Shown piece by piece: positions 54,408 to 63,891 of a stretch of 64,000 bases of DNA. A program made the translations under genes and the position numbers. The notes below the pieces were generated by a model. That model was not told the origin of the DNA. It did no database searches and was given only the letters and a program-made list of their open reading frames with translations. The DNA is from Paenibacillus castaneae (lineage in GTDB: Bacteria > Bacillota > Bacilli > Paenibacillales > Paenibacillaceae): the NCBI RefSeq assembly GCF_002884445.1, contig NZ_KZ614144.1, forward strand, positions 2,370,290 to 2,434,289. Reading direction: 5' to 3'. Within the stretch, counting starts at the first letter, position 1. Each line of letters begins with the position of its first letter.

Positions 54408-55442
54408 ATGGATGCTAAGGAAGCCTTAAAGGAAATTAAAGGCGGCAGATATCGTTCAATATATGTACTTTATGGAAAAGACCGTTACCGTGTGCAGCAT
54501 TTCATTCAATCACTGAGTGATGCTTTATTTACGGCTGATGAACGTGAGCTTGGCATTGTGAAATTCGATACAGCCGAGACATCCATAGATGAAGCTGTGC
54601 TGGAAGCAGAGACTTTGCCATTCTTCGGTGAGCGCAAGCTTATTTTAGTTAGAGATGCGACCGTATTTGCTGCAGGCGGCAAAGAGGGCGGGAAGATTGA
54701 GCATCGCCCAGATAAGCTGCTGCAATACATGGAGAATCCATCGGAAACCTCAATCATTGTGTTTGCAGTCCATGCTGAGAAGCTGGATGAACGCAGAAAG
54801 CTGGTTAAAGCGCTGAAGGAGCGCCATTCATTAGTAGCTTTCCCTGAGCTTGACGCAGCGCAGCTGAAGCACTGGATCATCAAGCGGGCTGCCGAGCAAA
54901 GCCGCGCATTGACAGGAGAGGCTGCTGAACTGCTGCTTACGCGGACAGGAGCCAATATGCAGCAGCTGGCTCAAGAGGTGGACAAGCTTTGTCTTCATGC
55001 AGGAGCAGGCGGCACGATTGATGTGGAGACTACGGCTATGCTTACCTCGGCAACGGTTGAAGAGGATGTGTTTGCTCTGGTAGATGCTATTGCTGAGCTG
55101 CAAATAGATCGGGCTATTCGGTTGTATAGAGAACTGCTTATAAGGCGAGAGGAGCCGATTAAGATAGCGGCGCTAATTGCAAGGCAGCTTCGGATTATGC
55201 TTCAAATTAAAGAGCTGGAGCAGCATCGGTATTCTCCACAGCAAATGGCGGGACAGCTAGGGCTTCATCCTTATGCGGTCAAGCTGGCAGCAGAGAAGAG
55301 CAGGAAGTTTCAGGTTGCAAGGCTTGGCAAGCTATTAGCATCGCTTGCTGATCTTGATTACCAAATGAAAACAGGGGCGATTGAGAAATCACTTGGCCTT
55401 GAGTTGTATTTGCTTTCCCTTGGCATGGATAAGGGAGCTTAA
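54408..55442 (+). CDS. holA: DNA polymerase III delta subunit
   Basis: A 344-residue clamp-loader subunit. The N-terminal region resembles the AAA+-like delta fold (IYVLYGKDRYRVQHFIQSL, then LPFFGERKLILVRD) and the C-terminal collar domain starts near residue 210 (VEEDVFALVDAIAELQIDRA). Delta opens the beta clamp for loading. It lies between comEC and rpsT as in other Bacillota. GAGGTGAAGAA precedes ATG. The bidirectional terminator at 55475-55516 follows. Confidence 0.95.
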   Translation: MDAKEALKEIKGGRYRSIYVLYGKDRYRVQHFIQSLSDALFTADERELGIVKFDTAETSIDEAVLEAETLPFFGERKLILVRDATVFAAGGKEGGKIEHRPDKLLQYMENPSETSIIVFAVHAEKLDERRKLVKALKERHSLVAFPELDAAQLKHWIIKRAAEQSRALTGEAAELLLTRTGANMQQLAQEVDKLCLHAGAGGTIDVETTAMLTSATVEEDVFALVDAIAELQIDRAIRLYRELLIRREEPIKIAALIARQLRIMLQIKELEQHRYSPQQMAGQLGLHPYAVKLAAEKSRKFQVARLGKLLASLADLDYQMKTGAIEKSLGLELYLLSLGMDKGA

Positions 55443-55474
55443 CCTGCTCCTTAGTTTGTTGTATATGTGAAATA

Positions 55475-55516
55475 AAAAAAGCTTCACTGCCCCGTTAGGG
55501 GAAGTGAAGCTTTTTT
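55475..55516. terminator. Bidirectional terminator between holA and rpsT
   Basis: AAAAAAGCTTCACT pairs with AGTGAAGCTTTTTT, with an inner CCCC/GGGG stem. Runs of A and T on both sides fit both genes. Confidence 0.95.
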
Positions 55517-55522
55517 GTAGGC

Positions 55523-55795
55523 TTAAGCCTGTGCCGAAAGGGCATTTAGCTTTTTAGCAAGACGTGATTTTTTGCGGGAAGCCGCATTTTTATGAATCAG
55601 GCCTTTAGTTACTGCTTTGTCCAAAGATTTTGTTGCAGCGATTAGAGATGCTTTAGCAGCATCTACATCAGTGCCAGCAATAGCTTGGTCAGCAGATTTA
55701 ACGGCCGAACGAAGTGCGGATTTTTGTGATGCATTCAAAGCACGACGCTTTTCATTTGTTTTAACGCGTTTAATCGCGGATTTAATGTTTGGCAT
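55523..55795 (-). CDS. rpsT: 30S ribosomal protein S20
   Basis: A 90-residue basic helical protein: [20 protein letters not shown], an alanine-rich middle and [15 protein letters not shown] at the C terminus. It binds 16S rRNA early in 30S assembly. ATG at 55795 follows AGGAGGTGAATTCC; the in-frame GTG at 55804 lies inside the site. It is on the minus strand and divergent from gpr, as in Bacilli. Confidence 0.98.
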   Translation of the reverse strand: MPNIKSAIKRVKTNEKRRALNASQKSALRSAVKSADQAIAGTDVDAAKASLIAATKSLDKAVTKGLIHKNAASRKKSRLAKKLNALSAQA

Positions 55796-56009
55796 GGAAT
55801 TCACCTCCTAAACTGTTACAACGGTACACATACGTAATATATCTAGATAACACAACTTAAAATATATTATCATGCCCCTGCCCAAAAAGCAATAGCGCCT
55901 TACGCTAGAATCCGATAGCATACCTTCGGTTATGACGAACATTTGTGAGTATGAAATTGATATGTATGCAAACAATAACTTCAGAACAATTGTGAAGGGA
56001 GAATGACCA

Positions 56010-57017
56010 GTGCAGGAAGAGCTCGATTTACAGCAATACAATGTGAGAACGGACTTGGCCCTAGAAGCGAAGGAATTGGCTGAAGCCCCTAGAGGCGGCC
56101 CGATTCCCGGCATACAATCCGAAACGACTGAAGATAATGGTATCACGATAACTCAGCTTCATGTTCAGAATGAGCAAGGCTCGCAAGCGATAGGCAAAAT
56201 GCAGGGACACTACGTTACGATCGAGGTGCCTGGCTTGCGCAATGGAGATACAGGGCTTCAGGATCGAGTAGCCACTCAGTTTGCAAAACATTTCGAAGCT
56301 TTCCTTGAGCGATTATCTATTAATAAAACGGCACGTGTATTAATCGTAGGGTTAGGAAATTGGAATGTGACACCTGACGCGCTTGGTCCTCTCGTTGTGG
56401 AGAATGTAATGGTCACACGTCATTATTTCGAACTAATGCCTGATCAGGTGGCGCCAGGCTATCGTCCGGTCAGTGCAGTTGCGCCGGGAGTACTTGGCAT
56501 AACAGGGATTGAATCAAGTGAAATTGTGCACGGAATCGTTGATAAGACGAAACCAGATGTGATCATCGCGATTGATGCTCTCGCCTCGAAAGCTTTGGAG
56601 CGAGTCAACACAACCATACAAATTGCGGATACCGGCATCCATCCTGGATCGGGGATAGGCAACAAGCGCAAAGGTCTGACGAAAGAGATTCTAGGTATTC
56701 CTGTAATCGCAATAGGCGTGCCAACGGTAGTGTATGCCTCAACAATTGTTAATAACACGTTTGAAATGATGAGTAACCATTTCAATAAACAAACAGGAAA
56801 CACGAATGGAATACTCGGTTTAATGAATCAGATGGAGGAAAACGAACGTCTTCAGCTTGTTAAGGAGGTTCTTAGTCCGCTCGGTCATGATTTGCTTGTT
56901 ACTCCTAAGGAAATTGATGAATTTATTGAAGATATTGCTAACATTATCGCCAGCGGACTAAACGCTTCGCTGCATGATGCTGTAGACTCCAGCAATGTGG
57001 CTGCTTATACCCATTAA
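56010..57017 (+). CDS. gpr: Germination protease GPR
   Basis: A 335-residue spore protease that degrades small acid-soluble proteins during germination. It is made as a zymogen and cleaved near the N terminus; the N-terminal YNVRTDLALEAKE contains the region that is processed in Bacilli. Motifs LIVGLGNWNVTPDALGP, GITGIESSEIV and PGSGIGNKRKGL are typical of the aspartic-like GPR family. The start is GTG at 56010 after AGGGAGA. No unmistakable sigma-G promoter was seen by eye. It begins a series gpr, spoIIP, yqxA-like, lepA. It is firm evidence for an endospore former. Confidence 0.97.
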   Translation: MQEELDLQQYNVRTDLALEAKELAEAPRGGPIPGIQSETTEDNGITITQLHVQNEQGSQAIGKMQGHYVTIEVPGLRNGDTGLQDRVATQFAKHFEAFLERLSINKTARVLIVGLGNWNVTPDALGPLVVENVMVTRHYFELMPDQVAPGYRPVSAVAPGVLGITGIESSEIVHGIVDKTKPDVIIAIDALASKALERVNTTIQIADTGIHPGSGIGNKRKGLTKEILGIPVIAIGVPTVVYASTIVNNTFEMMSNHFNKQTGNTNGILGLMNQMEENERLQLVKEVLSPLGHDLLVTPKEIDEFIEDIANIIASGLNASLHDAVDSSNVAAYTH

Positions 57018-57028
57018 CCATTCATGAA

Positions 57029-57066
57029 CAACCGTCTCTTGTTTTAAATAGAGACGGTTGTATTTG
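57029..57066 (+). terminator. Intrinsic terminator of gpr
   Basis: CAACCGTCTC (57029-57038) and GAGACGGTTG (57051-57060) pair perfectly, followed by TATTTG. It separates gpr from spoIIP. Confidence 0.88.
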
Positions 57067-57206
57067 ATTGCGGCGAAATCTGCGTCCAATTGAAATCTAT
57101 TAAAAAAACAAATCTTTCACGTTCATTCGGTTCTATGAACTCTCTTACTCTCATATTTTAATAGTAACTCAGCCAAAGGCACACAAGAAGCGGAGGTACT
57201 AAAGGG

Positions 57207-58439
57207 ATGAAAAGAAGAATCATGCTGCTGGATGTTGGAAGAGAAAGCAAACGTCTGAGGCAGTTGTTGGTCACTGGCAGGACGTTCGCTTTGCTCTCTT
57301 TTTGTTCTATGGTTTTTTTTGTTCTGCTAGGAATAGCAGGAATGGCACATCAGCAATCAGCGTCTTCGCCAGTCAATTCCATGAAAGGTTTCGCTGCTGC
57401 TGTATCCAGCGGGTTTTTTGGGGATATGCTAGAGATGGAGATGCCTTCGTTTCAGAGCAGCATAGAAACCGATTCTTTCAATACCAAGCAAATAAGTGCG
57501 TTGCTTATAAGAGCGCTGACGGATATTAATCCGCATGATCCGAAGAGTTTGTTGGCGGGTGAATTGCCGGGTATGAGACTGAATGATGCGTTCCTCATAC
57601 GCGAGGGAATAGGGACCGATACGGCAGTTGGTCCGGAGGATAATGCGCCTATCCCCTATGATCCGCTCGAAGGACTGCATACGGATATAGGAACGGATTT
57701 GTCGCCTGCGGAAACGCCAGACCATTCCGTGCAGACCGGCAAGGATGATAATAACGCTGGAACCGATAAGCCTACCACGAACGGAATGAAGGTTGCCTTC
57801 ATCTATCATTCTCACAATCGGGAATCCTGGTATCCTGAGCTGACGGATCAGTCAAAGGATCCGAATTCCAGCAAAAAAAATATTACGCTTGTAGGGAAGC
57901 GGTTAGCCCAAAAACTTGAAGAGAACGGAATTGGCACTCAGCACTCTAATACGGATTATCCAACGGCAATCAAGGATTACCGCTGGGAGCTGTCTTATAA
58001 ATATTCGATGAAAACCGTTAAGGAAGCCATTGCGAGCAGCAAGGATTTGAAGTTTTTCTTCGATATTCATCGCGACTCGCAGAAACGAAAATATACAACT
58101 GTTGATATTAATGGTAAAAGCTACGCGCAGGTTTATTTCATAATCGGCCATAAAAATCCGCACTGGGAAGAGAATGAGGCATTTGCTACTAAGATTCACA
58201 ACGCCCTAGAGAAAAAATATCCAGGTCTTTCGCGCGGCATTTGGGGCAAGACAGCTGCATCTGGAAATGCGGAATATAACCAGTCGCTTGCAGCCGATAG
58301 TGTGCTTATCGAGGTAGGCGGCGTTGACAATACGCTGGAGGAATCATATCGAACGGCCGATGTGCTTGCAGGGGTCATATCGGATATTTATTGGGCGGAT
58401 GAGAAGGTGTCGGCAACGGAAAGTAAGACCGCTAAATAA
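57207..58439 (+). CDS. spoIIP: Stage II sporulation protein P
   Basis: A 410-residue membrane-anchored amidase and endopeptidase needed for engulfment, acting with SpoIID and SpoIIM. A membrane helix lies at about residues 28-48. The SpoIIP domain begins near 195 with VAFIYHSHNRESWYPEL, carries FFFDIHRDSQ with catalytic-type His and Asp, and ends with VLIEVGGVDNTLEESYRTAD. GGAGGTACTAAAGGG precedes ATG. A sigma-E promoter was not identified with confidence. Confidence 0.97.
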   Translation: MKRRIMLLDVGRESKRLRQLLVTGRTFALLSFCSMVFFVLLGIAGMAHQQSASSPVNSMKGFAAAVSSGFFGDMLEMEMPSFQSSIETDSFNTKQISALLIRALTDINPHDPKSLLAGELPGMRLNDAFLIREGIGTDTAVGPEDNAPIPYDPLEGLHTDIGTDLSPAETPDHSVQTGKDDNNAGTDKPTTNGMKVAFIYHSHNRESWYPELTDQSKDPNSSKKNITLVGKRLAQKLEENGIGTQHSNTDYPTAIKDYRWELSYKYSMKTVKEAIASSKDLKFFFDIHRDSQKRKYTTVDINGKSYAQVYFIIGHKNPHWEENEAFATKIHNALEKKYPGLSRGIWGKTAASGNAEYNQSLAADSVLIEVGGVDNTLEESYRTADVLAGVISDIYWADEKVSATESKTAK

Positions 58440-58470
58440 CGATATTATTGATGAGAGGAAGGATACGGGT

Positions 58471-58890
58471 ATGAGAAGGAATTCGCTCAAATGGACAGTA
58501 GTTGGAGGAGCACTCGCTATTATTATCATGTACGGTATTGAAATGTCTTCATCGGGCATTGAGCGTGTGTATGGGCCGCTAGATAGTGAGCCTTATACAG
58601 ACACGGTGACACTTGAACCATCTGTCAAGGTGAATGAGCATCTTCTTGCACAGCAGAAAAAGATTGCCCAGCTGGAACGGGAGCTTGCCGAATTAAAACG
58701 CCAGTCGATACTCGCAGCTTCATCCTACGGGAATCTAACCGATGTGAACGAACGATTGCCCGGCATCCCAGTCCAAGCTGAACAGACGACTGTAAATCGA
58801 ATCGCCGACTCCACATCGGGATTGCTGCAGAATATGTCAAGCGAAGGCATTAAGATGGTTGTGTCCATATTCGATGGATTGACCAAGTGA
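58471..58890 (+). CDS. YqxA-like membrane protein (DUF3679 type)
   Basis: A 139-residue protein: a short N-terminal membrane helix (about residues 8-25), then a coiled-coil region (about 56-80, QKKIAQLERELAELKRQS) and an amphipathic C terminus. Its place between spoIIP and lepA is that of yqxA in B. subtilis, so it is called YqxA-like from position; sequence similarity is not strong. It may support sporulation or membrane remodelling. GAGAGGAAGGA lies before ATG at 58471. The frame extends upstream into spoIIP without a site. Confidence 0.75.
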   Translation: MRRNSLKWTVVGGALAIIIMYGIEMSSSGIERVYGPLDSEPYTDTVTLEPSVKVNEHLLAQQKKIAQLERELAELKRQSILAASSYGNLTDVNERLPGIPVQAEQTTVNRIADSTSGLLQNMSSEGIKMVVSIFDGLTK

Positions 58891-58899
58891 TAATGAACA

Positions 58900-58928
58900 T
58901 TGCTGGGCAACCCCTAAACTGATATAAT
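58900..58928 (+). promoter_or_regulatory. Promoter of lepA
   Basis: TTGCTG at 58900-58905 and TATAAT at 58923-58928 are 17 bases apart. The start is near 58935, giving a 36-base leader. It lies just after the YqxA-like stop. Confidence 0.7.
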
Positions 58929-58970
58929 AGGAAGAATGATTAGCATTATTGGAAATTGTGGGGGTTAGGC

Positions 58971-60788
58971 ATGACTGACGTACGTGACCGACAAAAGAGA
59001 ATTAGGAATTTTTCCATTATCGCACATATTGACCACGGAAAATCAACACTTGCCGACCGGATCTTAGAATATACGGGCGCTTTGACATCTCGTGAGATGC
59101 AGGAGCAGGTTCTTGACAAAATGGATTTGGAGCGGGAACGCGGCATTACCATTAAGCTGCAGGCGGTTCGATTAGCCTACCAGGCAGATGATGGCGTCGA
59201 GTATATACTCAATCTTATCGATACACCGGGACACGTCGATTTTACATACGAGGTTTCGCGCAGCTTGGCCGCTTGTGAAGGCGCCTTGCTCGTAGTGGAT
59301 GCCGCGCAAGGAATCGAAGCACAGACGCTCGCTAACGTGTACTTGGCACTGGACAACAATCTTGAAATCGTACCTGTCATTAACAAAATTGATTTGCCGA
59401 GTGCGGAGCCTGAACGCGTGAAGCAGGAGATCGAAGATGTTATCGGACTTGATGCGAGTGATGCTGTGCTAGCCTCGGCTAAAGCAGGCATTGGCATAAA
59501 GGAAATATTGGAGCAGGTCGTCTCTAAGATGCCGGCACCGACAGGCGATCCTGATCAACCGCTAAAAGCGCTTATTTTCGATTCCCATTATGATCCGTAC
59601 AAAGGCGTTATCGTTTATGTTCGTGTTATGGATGGAAGCATTAAGGCAGGCAAGAAAATTCGCTTTATGGCAACGGGAGCAGAATTCGAAGTTATAGAAG
59701 TCGGTGCTTTCATGCCGCGCATGTCCATTGTTAAAGAGCTGGCCGTTGGTGATGTAGGCTTTATCGTAGCTGGTATTAAGAACGTGAAGGATACGCGTGT
59801 CGGTGATACGGTTACGGAAGCGAAGAGACCGGCTCCAGAGCGTCTGCCTGGCTACCGTCAGATTAATCCGATGGTGTTCTGCGGACTTTATCCTATCGAG
59901 ACTCAAGATTATAACGATTTGCGTGAAGCGCTTGAGAAGCTGGAGCTTAATGATGCATCGCTTCGTTACGAGCCGGAATCATCAACTGCACTGGGCTTCG
60001 GTTTCCGCTGCGGCTTCCTAGGACTGCTGCATATGGAAATTATTCAAGAGCGCATTGAGCGTGAATTTAATATTCCGCTAATTACGACTGCACCGAGTGT
60101 AATTTATAAAGTTACATTAACGAATGGCGAAACGATGGAAATCGACAACCCGTCGAATTATCCGGAAGCGAGCAAGCTTGATTATGTTGAGGAACCGTTT
60201 GTTAAAGCAGCTATTATTGTTCCAAATGATTATGTGGGAGCGATTATGGAGCTATGCCAGAACAAACGCGGTGAATTTGTTAATATGGAATATCTGGACA
60301 CGAATCGTGTTACGATTACGTATCAGGTGCCGCTTTCCGAGATCGTCTATGACTTCTTTGACCAGCTGAAATCGAGCACGAAGGGCTATGCTTCCTTCGA
60401 TTATGAGATTTCCGGCTATCGCAAGTCCAATTTGGTCAAGATGGATATTATGTTGAACAATGAACAAGTGGATGCCCTATCGGTTATTGTTCACCGTGAC
60501 CGCGCATATCAGCGCGGTAAAGTGATTTGTGAGAAGCTGAAGGAGCTTATTCCGCGCCAAATGTTCGAGGTGCCAATTCAGGCCTCCATTGGCAACAAGA
60601 TCATCTCACGTGAAACGGTTAAAGCAATGCGCAAAAACGTTCTTGCCAAATGCTACGGCGGCGATATTAGCCGGAAGCGCAAGCTGCTTGAGAAGCAGAA
60701 AGAAGGCAAGAAACGGATGAAGCAGGTAGGTAGTGTAGAAGTGCCGCAGGAAGCGTTCATGGCGGTGCTCAAAATCGGCGAGGATTAA
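58971..60788 (+). CDS. lepA: Elongation factor 4
   Basis: A 605-residue ribosome-associated GTPase. G1 is [10 protein letters not shown]2 RGITIKLQ, G3 DTPGHVDF and G4 NKIDLP. The C-terminal domain specific to LepA (from about residue 490) includes [12 protein letters not shown] and [20 protein letters not shown]. It back-translocates or helps stalled ribosomes. ATG at 58971 follows GGGGGTTAGGC; the in-frame start at 58956 is unlikely. It precedes hemW as in other Bacilli. Confidence 0.98.
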   Translation: MTDVRDRQKRIRNFSIIAHIDHGKSTLADRILEYTGALTSREMQEQVLDKMDLERERGITIKLQAVRLAYQADDGVEYILNLIDTPGHVDFTYEVSRSLAACEGALLVVDAAQGIEAQTLANVYLALDNNLEIVPVINKIDLPSAEPERVKQEIEDVIGLDASDAVLASAKAGIGIKEILEQVVSKMPAPTGDPDQPLKALIFDSHYDPYKGVIVYVRVMDGSIKAGKKIRFMATGAEFEVIEVGAFMPRMSIVKELAVGDVGFIVAGIKNVKDTRVGDTVTEAKRPAPERLPGYRQINPMVFCGLYPIETQDYNDLREALEKLELNDASLRYEPESSTALGFGFRCGFLGLLHMEIIQERIEREFNIPLITTAPSVIYKVTLTNGETMEIDNPSNYPEASKLDYVEEPFVKAAIIVPNDYVGAIMELCQNKRGEFVNMEYLDTNRVTITYQVPLSEIVYDFFDQLKSSTKGYASFDYEISGYRKSNLVKMDIMLNNEQVDALSVIVHRDRAYQRGKVICEKLKELIPRQMFEVPIQASIGNKIISRETVKAMRKNVLAKCYGGDISRKRKLLEKQKEGKKRMKQVGSVEVPQEAFMAVLKIGED

Positions 60789-60848
60789 AACGTACGAGGA
60801 TGAGGGAGGGCGCAGCTCTCCCTTTTTTCTATTTAAGGAGGAACTAAG

Positions 60849-62018
60849 ATGAGCGTTTCGCAATCACCGCGCGCTTTATATATACACATACCGTTCTGCA
60901 CAAACAAGTGCCATTATTGCGATTTCACCTCCTATGTACTCAAGGGGCAGCCAGTCGATCAATATTTGGATGCTCTTGAAATGGAGATGCAGCGGACGGT
61001 TCAGGAGTGGCCGCCTGTGCAAATCGACACGGTATTTGTTGGCGGAGGTACGCCAACCGTACTGACACCTCCGCAAATGGAGCGGTTTCTAAATTCGGTT
61101 CAAAAGTATTTTCCGCTTGCGCCTCATGTTGAATTTACGATGGAAGCAAATCCGGGCACAACGGATATAGATAAGCTGGCTGCAATGAAGGCTGGCGGTG
61201 TGAATCGAATTAGCTTCGGCGTGCAATCGTTCGATAATGGCTTGCTTGAACGGATTGGACGCATTCATAATGTAGATGATGTGTACCGAAGCATAGAAAA
61301 TGCAAGAGCAGTTGGCTTTACGAATCTTTCAATTGATTTGATGTTTGGTTTGCCGGGCCAAACCGTTGAGCTTCTGGCTGACAGCGTTAATCGAGCGATG
61401 GAGCTGGGGCTGCCTCATTATTCGATATATAGTTTGAAGGTTGAAGAAAATACTCTTTTCCATAAGCTTTACGAACGCAACGAGCTGCCTCTGCCTCCTG
61501 AGGAAGAGGAATTCAATATGTTCATTCTGCTAATGGATATGTTGAAAAATAATGGCTATGCGCACTATGAAATTAGTAATTTCGCGAAGCCTGGTTATGA
61601 GAGCCGACACAATTCAACGTACTGGCGCAATGAACCTTATTATGGTTTGGGGGCAGGCGCACATGGTTATGTCAATCGCCAGCGTCATGTCAATTTAAAG
61701 GGAATTACGCCCTATATTGATGCAGCTTCTCAAGAACTGCCTCGCTTAGAGATGTTTGAGGTGTCCAAGGATGAAGCGATGGAGGATTTGATGATGGTCG
61801 GTCTTCGCCTGCTTGAAGGTGTTCCAGCCTCGCGTTTCTCTGATCAATTCGAAGGTGCTAAGCTAGAGGATAAATTTGGTGATGTGATTGCCAAATTACT
61901 GAAGGATGGCCTGCTGGAATCTCGTAAAACGGATCAGGATACAATCTATCGTCTAACCGATAAAGGCGTCCTGCTGGGCAATGAGGTATTCGGATCGTTT
62001 ATCGGATATAACGGCTAA
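60849..62018 (+). CDS. hemW: HemW, heme chaperone/radical SAM protein
   Basis: A 389-residue radical SAM protein. The [4Fe-4S] motif is CTNKCHYCDF (Cys17, Cys21, Cys24), followed by FVGGGTPTVL, FTMEANPGT and INRISFGVQS-like segments. HemW inserts heme into respiratory proteins; it resembles, but is not, the coproporphyrinogen oxidase HemN, which needs a fourth-position cysteine spacing not seen here. TAAGGAGGAAC precedes ATG. The 60-base gap after lepA suggests one operon. Confidence 0.95.
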   Translation: MSVSQSPRALYIHIPFCTNKCHYCDFTSYVLKGQPVDQYLDALEMEMQRTVQEWPPVQIDTVFVGGGTPTVLTPPQMERFLNSVQKYFPLAPHVEFTMEANPGTTDIDKLAAMKAGGVNRISFGVQSFDNGLLERIGRIHNVDDVYRSIENARAVGFTNLSIDLMFGLPGQTVELLADSVNRAMELGLPHYSIYSLKVEENTLFHKLYERNELPLPPEEEEFNMFILLMDMLKNNGYAHYEISNFAKPGYESRHNSTYWRNEPYYGLGAGAHGYVNRQRHVNLKGITPYIDAASQELPRLEMFEVSKDEAMEDLMMVGLRLLEGVPASRFSDQFEGAKLEDKFGDVIAKLLKDGLLESRKTDQDTIYRLTDKGVLLGNEVFGSFIGYNG

Positions 62019-62102
62019 AATACTATTGAGATAAAATCCGTTTTGTTGTATATTTATTCATATTGATTGAATAAATTGCACCGAGTGGAGGCGAAAACGC
62101 AT

Positions 62103-62573
62103 ATGCAGGCCGTAGAAGTAAAGTGTAGGAAGGCAACAGCCGATGATGCTGAGATGTTGTACCAGCTAATCAAAGGATATGCCGAGAAGGGTGTCATGCT
62201 GCCTCGCACTCGGGAAGCGCTCGTATATATGATAGATTCTTTTATCGTTGCCGAGATTGGAGAAGAGGTTGTCGGCTGCGGGTCTCTTACCATACTGGGC
62301 AAGGAATTAGTTGAAATTAGATCACTCGGTATGTCTGAAGGCTATAAAGGGCTTGGGATTGGAAGCAAGCTGGTTGATGCGCTGATCGAACAGGCGCGGC
62401 AGCTGAAGATTCCCAAAATTATGGCGTTGACGTATGCCGTATCCTTCTTCGAGAAAAATGGCTTCAAGGTTGTAGACAAAGAGATTTTTCCGGAAAAGGT
62501 TTGGAAGGATTGTGTTAATTGTCCGAAGCAGCTTGCTTGCGATGAAATAGCCGTACTGAAAATGCTCGACTAA
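62103..62573 (+). CDS. GNAT N-acetyltransferase (ArgA-like)
   Basis: A 156-residue acetyltransferase. Motif A is EGYKGLGIGSKLVDALIEQA, and the C terminus carries CVNCPKQLACDE, a cysteine cluster seen in short N-acetylglutamate synthase-like enzymes. The substrate may therefore be glutamate, but other small acceptors are possible. GTGGAGGCG lies before ATG at 62103. The frame opens at 62067. It lies between hemW and hrcA, where Bacilli usually have no gene of this type. Confidence 0.88.
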   Translation: MQAVEVKCRKATADDAEMLYQLIKGYAEKGVMLPRTREALVYMIDSFIVAEIGEEVVGCGSLTILGKELVEIRSLGMSEGYKGLGIGSKLVDALIEQARQLKIPKIMALTYAVSFFEKNGFKVVDKEIFPEKVWKDCVNCPKQLACDEIAVLKMLD

Positions 62574-62709
62574 ACAATAGGCTTCTAGGCTTCTAGGCTG
62601 TGAACTTTGCAGCAGGAGCCTTTATTTATTTGCCTGGAATACAATTTAAAATATGAAAAAAATGTGGCAACTGTCAAAAACCAAGCGAATGTAATGAAAT
62701 AGGTGAGTT

Positions 62710-62757
62710 AAAAATGCCAAACCGACTTGACAATCAACAAGCTGGTTTGGTATTTTT
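62710..62757. terminator. Hairpin between GNAT gene and hrcA
   Basis: AAAAATGCCAAACC (62710-62723) pairs with GGTTTGGTATTTTT (62744-62757) with one G-T pair, plus CTTG/CAAG further in. It would serve as a terminator of the GNAT gene, though its arms also hold the hrcA promoter elements. Confidence 0.65.
62727..62756 (+). promoter_or_regulatory. Promoter of hrcA
   Basis: TTGACA at 62727-62732 and TATTTT at 62751-62756 are 18 bases apart, with the start expected near 62764, at the edge of the CIRCE element. The elements lie inside the hairpin at 62710-62757. Confidence 0.65.
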
Positions 62758-62767
62758 GTATTAATGA

Positions 62768-62794
62768 TTAGCACTCGATTGTGTTGAGTGCTAA
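62768..62794 (+). promoter_or_regulatory. CIRCE operator
   Basis: TTAGCACTC-N9-GAGTGCTAA is a perfect match to the HrcA-binding CIRCE element, directly over the expected transcription start. HrcA represses here until heat stress occupies GroEL. Confidence 0.97.
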
Positions 62795-62845
62795 CGATGG
62801 TCAAACGAGATAACGGGATTTCAAAAAATAGTAGGAGGAATTCGA

Positions 62846-63871
62846 ATGCTTACGGAACGACAACGGATGATATTGCACGCAATAGTGGATGATTATATTC
62901 GCTCGGCTGAACCAGTCGGTTCACGAAGTATTTCGAAGCGCGGCGATGTGGGCTTCAGCCCGGCTACCATTCGTAACGAAATGGCAGATCTAGAGGAGCT
63001 AGGCTTTCTAGAACAACCGCACACGTCGGCAGGACGTGTACCTTCGACTAAAGGGTACCGTTATTATGTGGACCATTTAGTAAAGCTAAGTGAAGTGGAC
63101 AAGAACGACATTGACACTGTTCGCTCGTTCGTAACGGACAAGATGAACCATATGGAGCAAGTTATTCAGCAAACGGCCATGATTCTTTCCAACTTGACGA
63201 ATTATACGTCGATTCTGCTTGGACCGGAAATGTTCAGCACATCGCTTAAGCATTTTGGCCTTGTGCCGCTCGACCAAACCTCGGCTGTAGCCATTATTGT
63301 GACGAATACCGGACATGTTGAGAATCGTACAATCTCGATTCCAGCCGGCGTCCAAATGGATGATATGGAGAAGGTCGTTAATATTCTGAATACGAAGCTT
63401 GTCGGTGTTCCGTTAGTTCGCCTGCGCTCGAAGCTTTACGCTGAAGTTGGGCAAGAGCTTGAAAGGCATGTTGATCATTATGAACAGCTGCTTCAGGTGC
63501 TTGATCACGCACTGCAAAACGAAGATGAGCATCGGATCTTCCTTGGCGGTACGACAAACATGTTGACACAGCCTGAGTTCAAGGATGTTGACAAAGTAAA
63601 AACGATTTTGGATTTGCTTGACGAGACGCCAGAAATAATGAAAATGTTTACCGGTCTGCCTTCGGGTATACAAGTACGTATCGGAACAGAAAATAACAAT
63701 AAAGCAATAAGTGATTGCAGTCTTATAACAGCAACCTATGCAATTGATGGACGATCACTTGGGACAATTGGTATTTTAGGTCCGACGAGGATGGAATACG
63801 GAAAAGTTATCAGTCTATTGGATCTCATGTCCAAGGATATGGCAGTCCTGCTGGGACGCTGGTATAAATAG
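62846..63871 (+). CDS. hrcA: Heat-inducible transcription repressor HrcA
   Basis: A 341-residue repressor of class I heat-shock genes. The N-terminal winged helix is typical (MLTERQRMILHAIVDDYI, SPATIRNEMADLEELGFLEQ), followed by the GAF-like domain and the C-terminal GLPSGIQVRIGTENN segment that is conserved in the family. AGGAGG precedes ATG at 62846. The gene heads the dnaK operon, with grpE after 20 bases, and its own CIRCE shows autoregulation. Confidence 0.98.
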   Translation: MLTERQRMILHAIVDDYIRSAEPVGSRSISKRGDVGFSPATIRNEMADLEELGFLEQPHTSAGRVPSTKGYRYYVDHLVKLSEVDKNDIDTVRSFVTDKMNHMEQVIQQTAMILSNLTNYTSILLGPEMFSTSLKHFGLVPLDQTSAVAIIVTNTGHVENRTISIPAGVQMDDMEKVVNILNTKLVGVPLVRLRSKLYAEVGQELERHVDHYEQLLQVLDHALQNEDEHRIFLGGTTNMLTQPEFKDVDKVKTILDLLDETPEIMKMFTGLPSGIQVRIGTENNNKAISDCSLITATYAIDGRSLGTIGILGPTRMEYGKVISLLDLMSKDMAVLLGRWYK

Positions 63872-63891
63872 CAAGCTGAGGAGGTGAGTGC

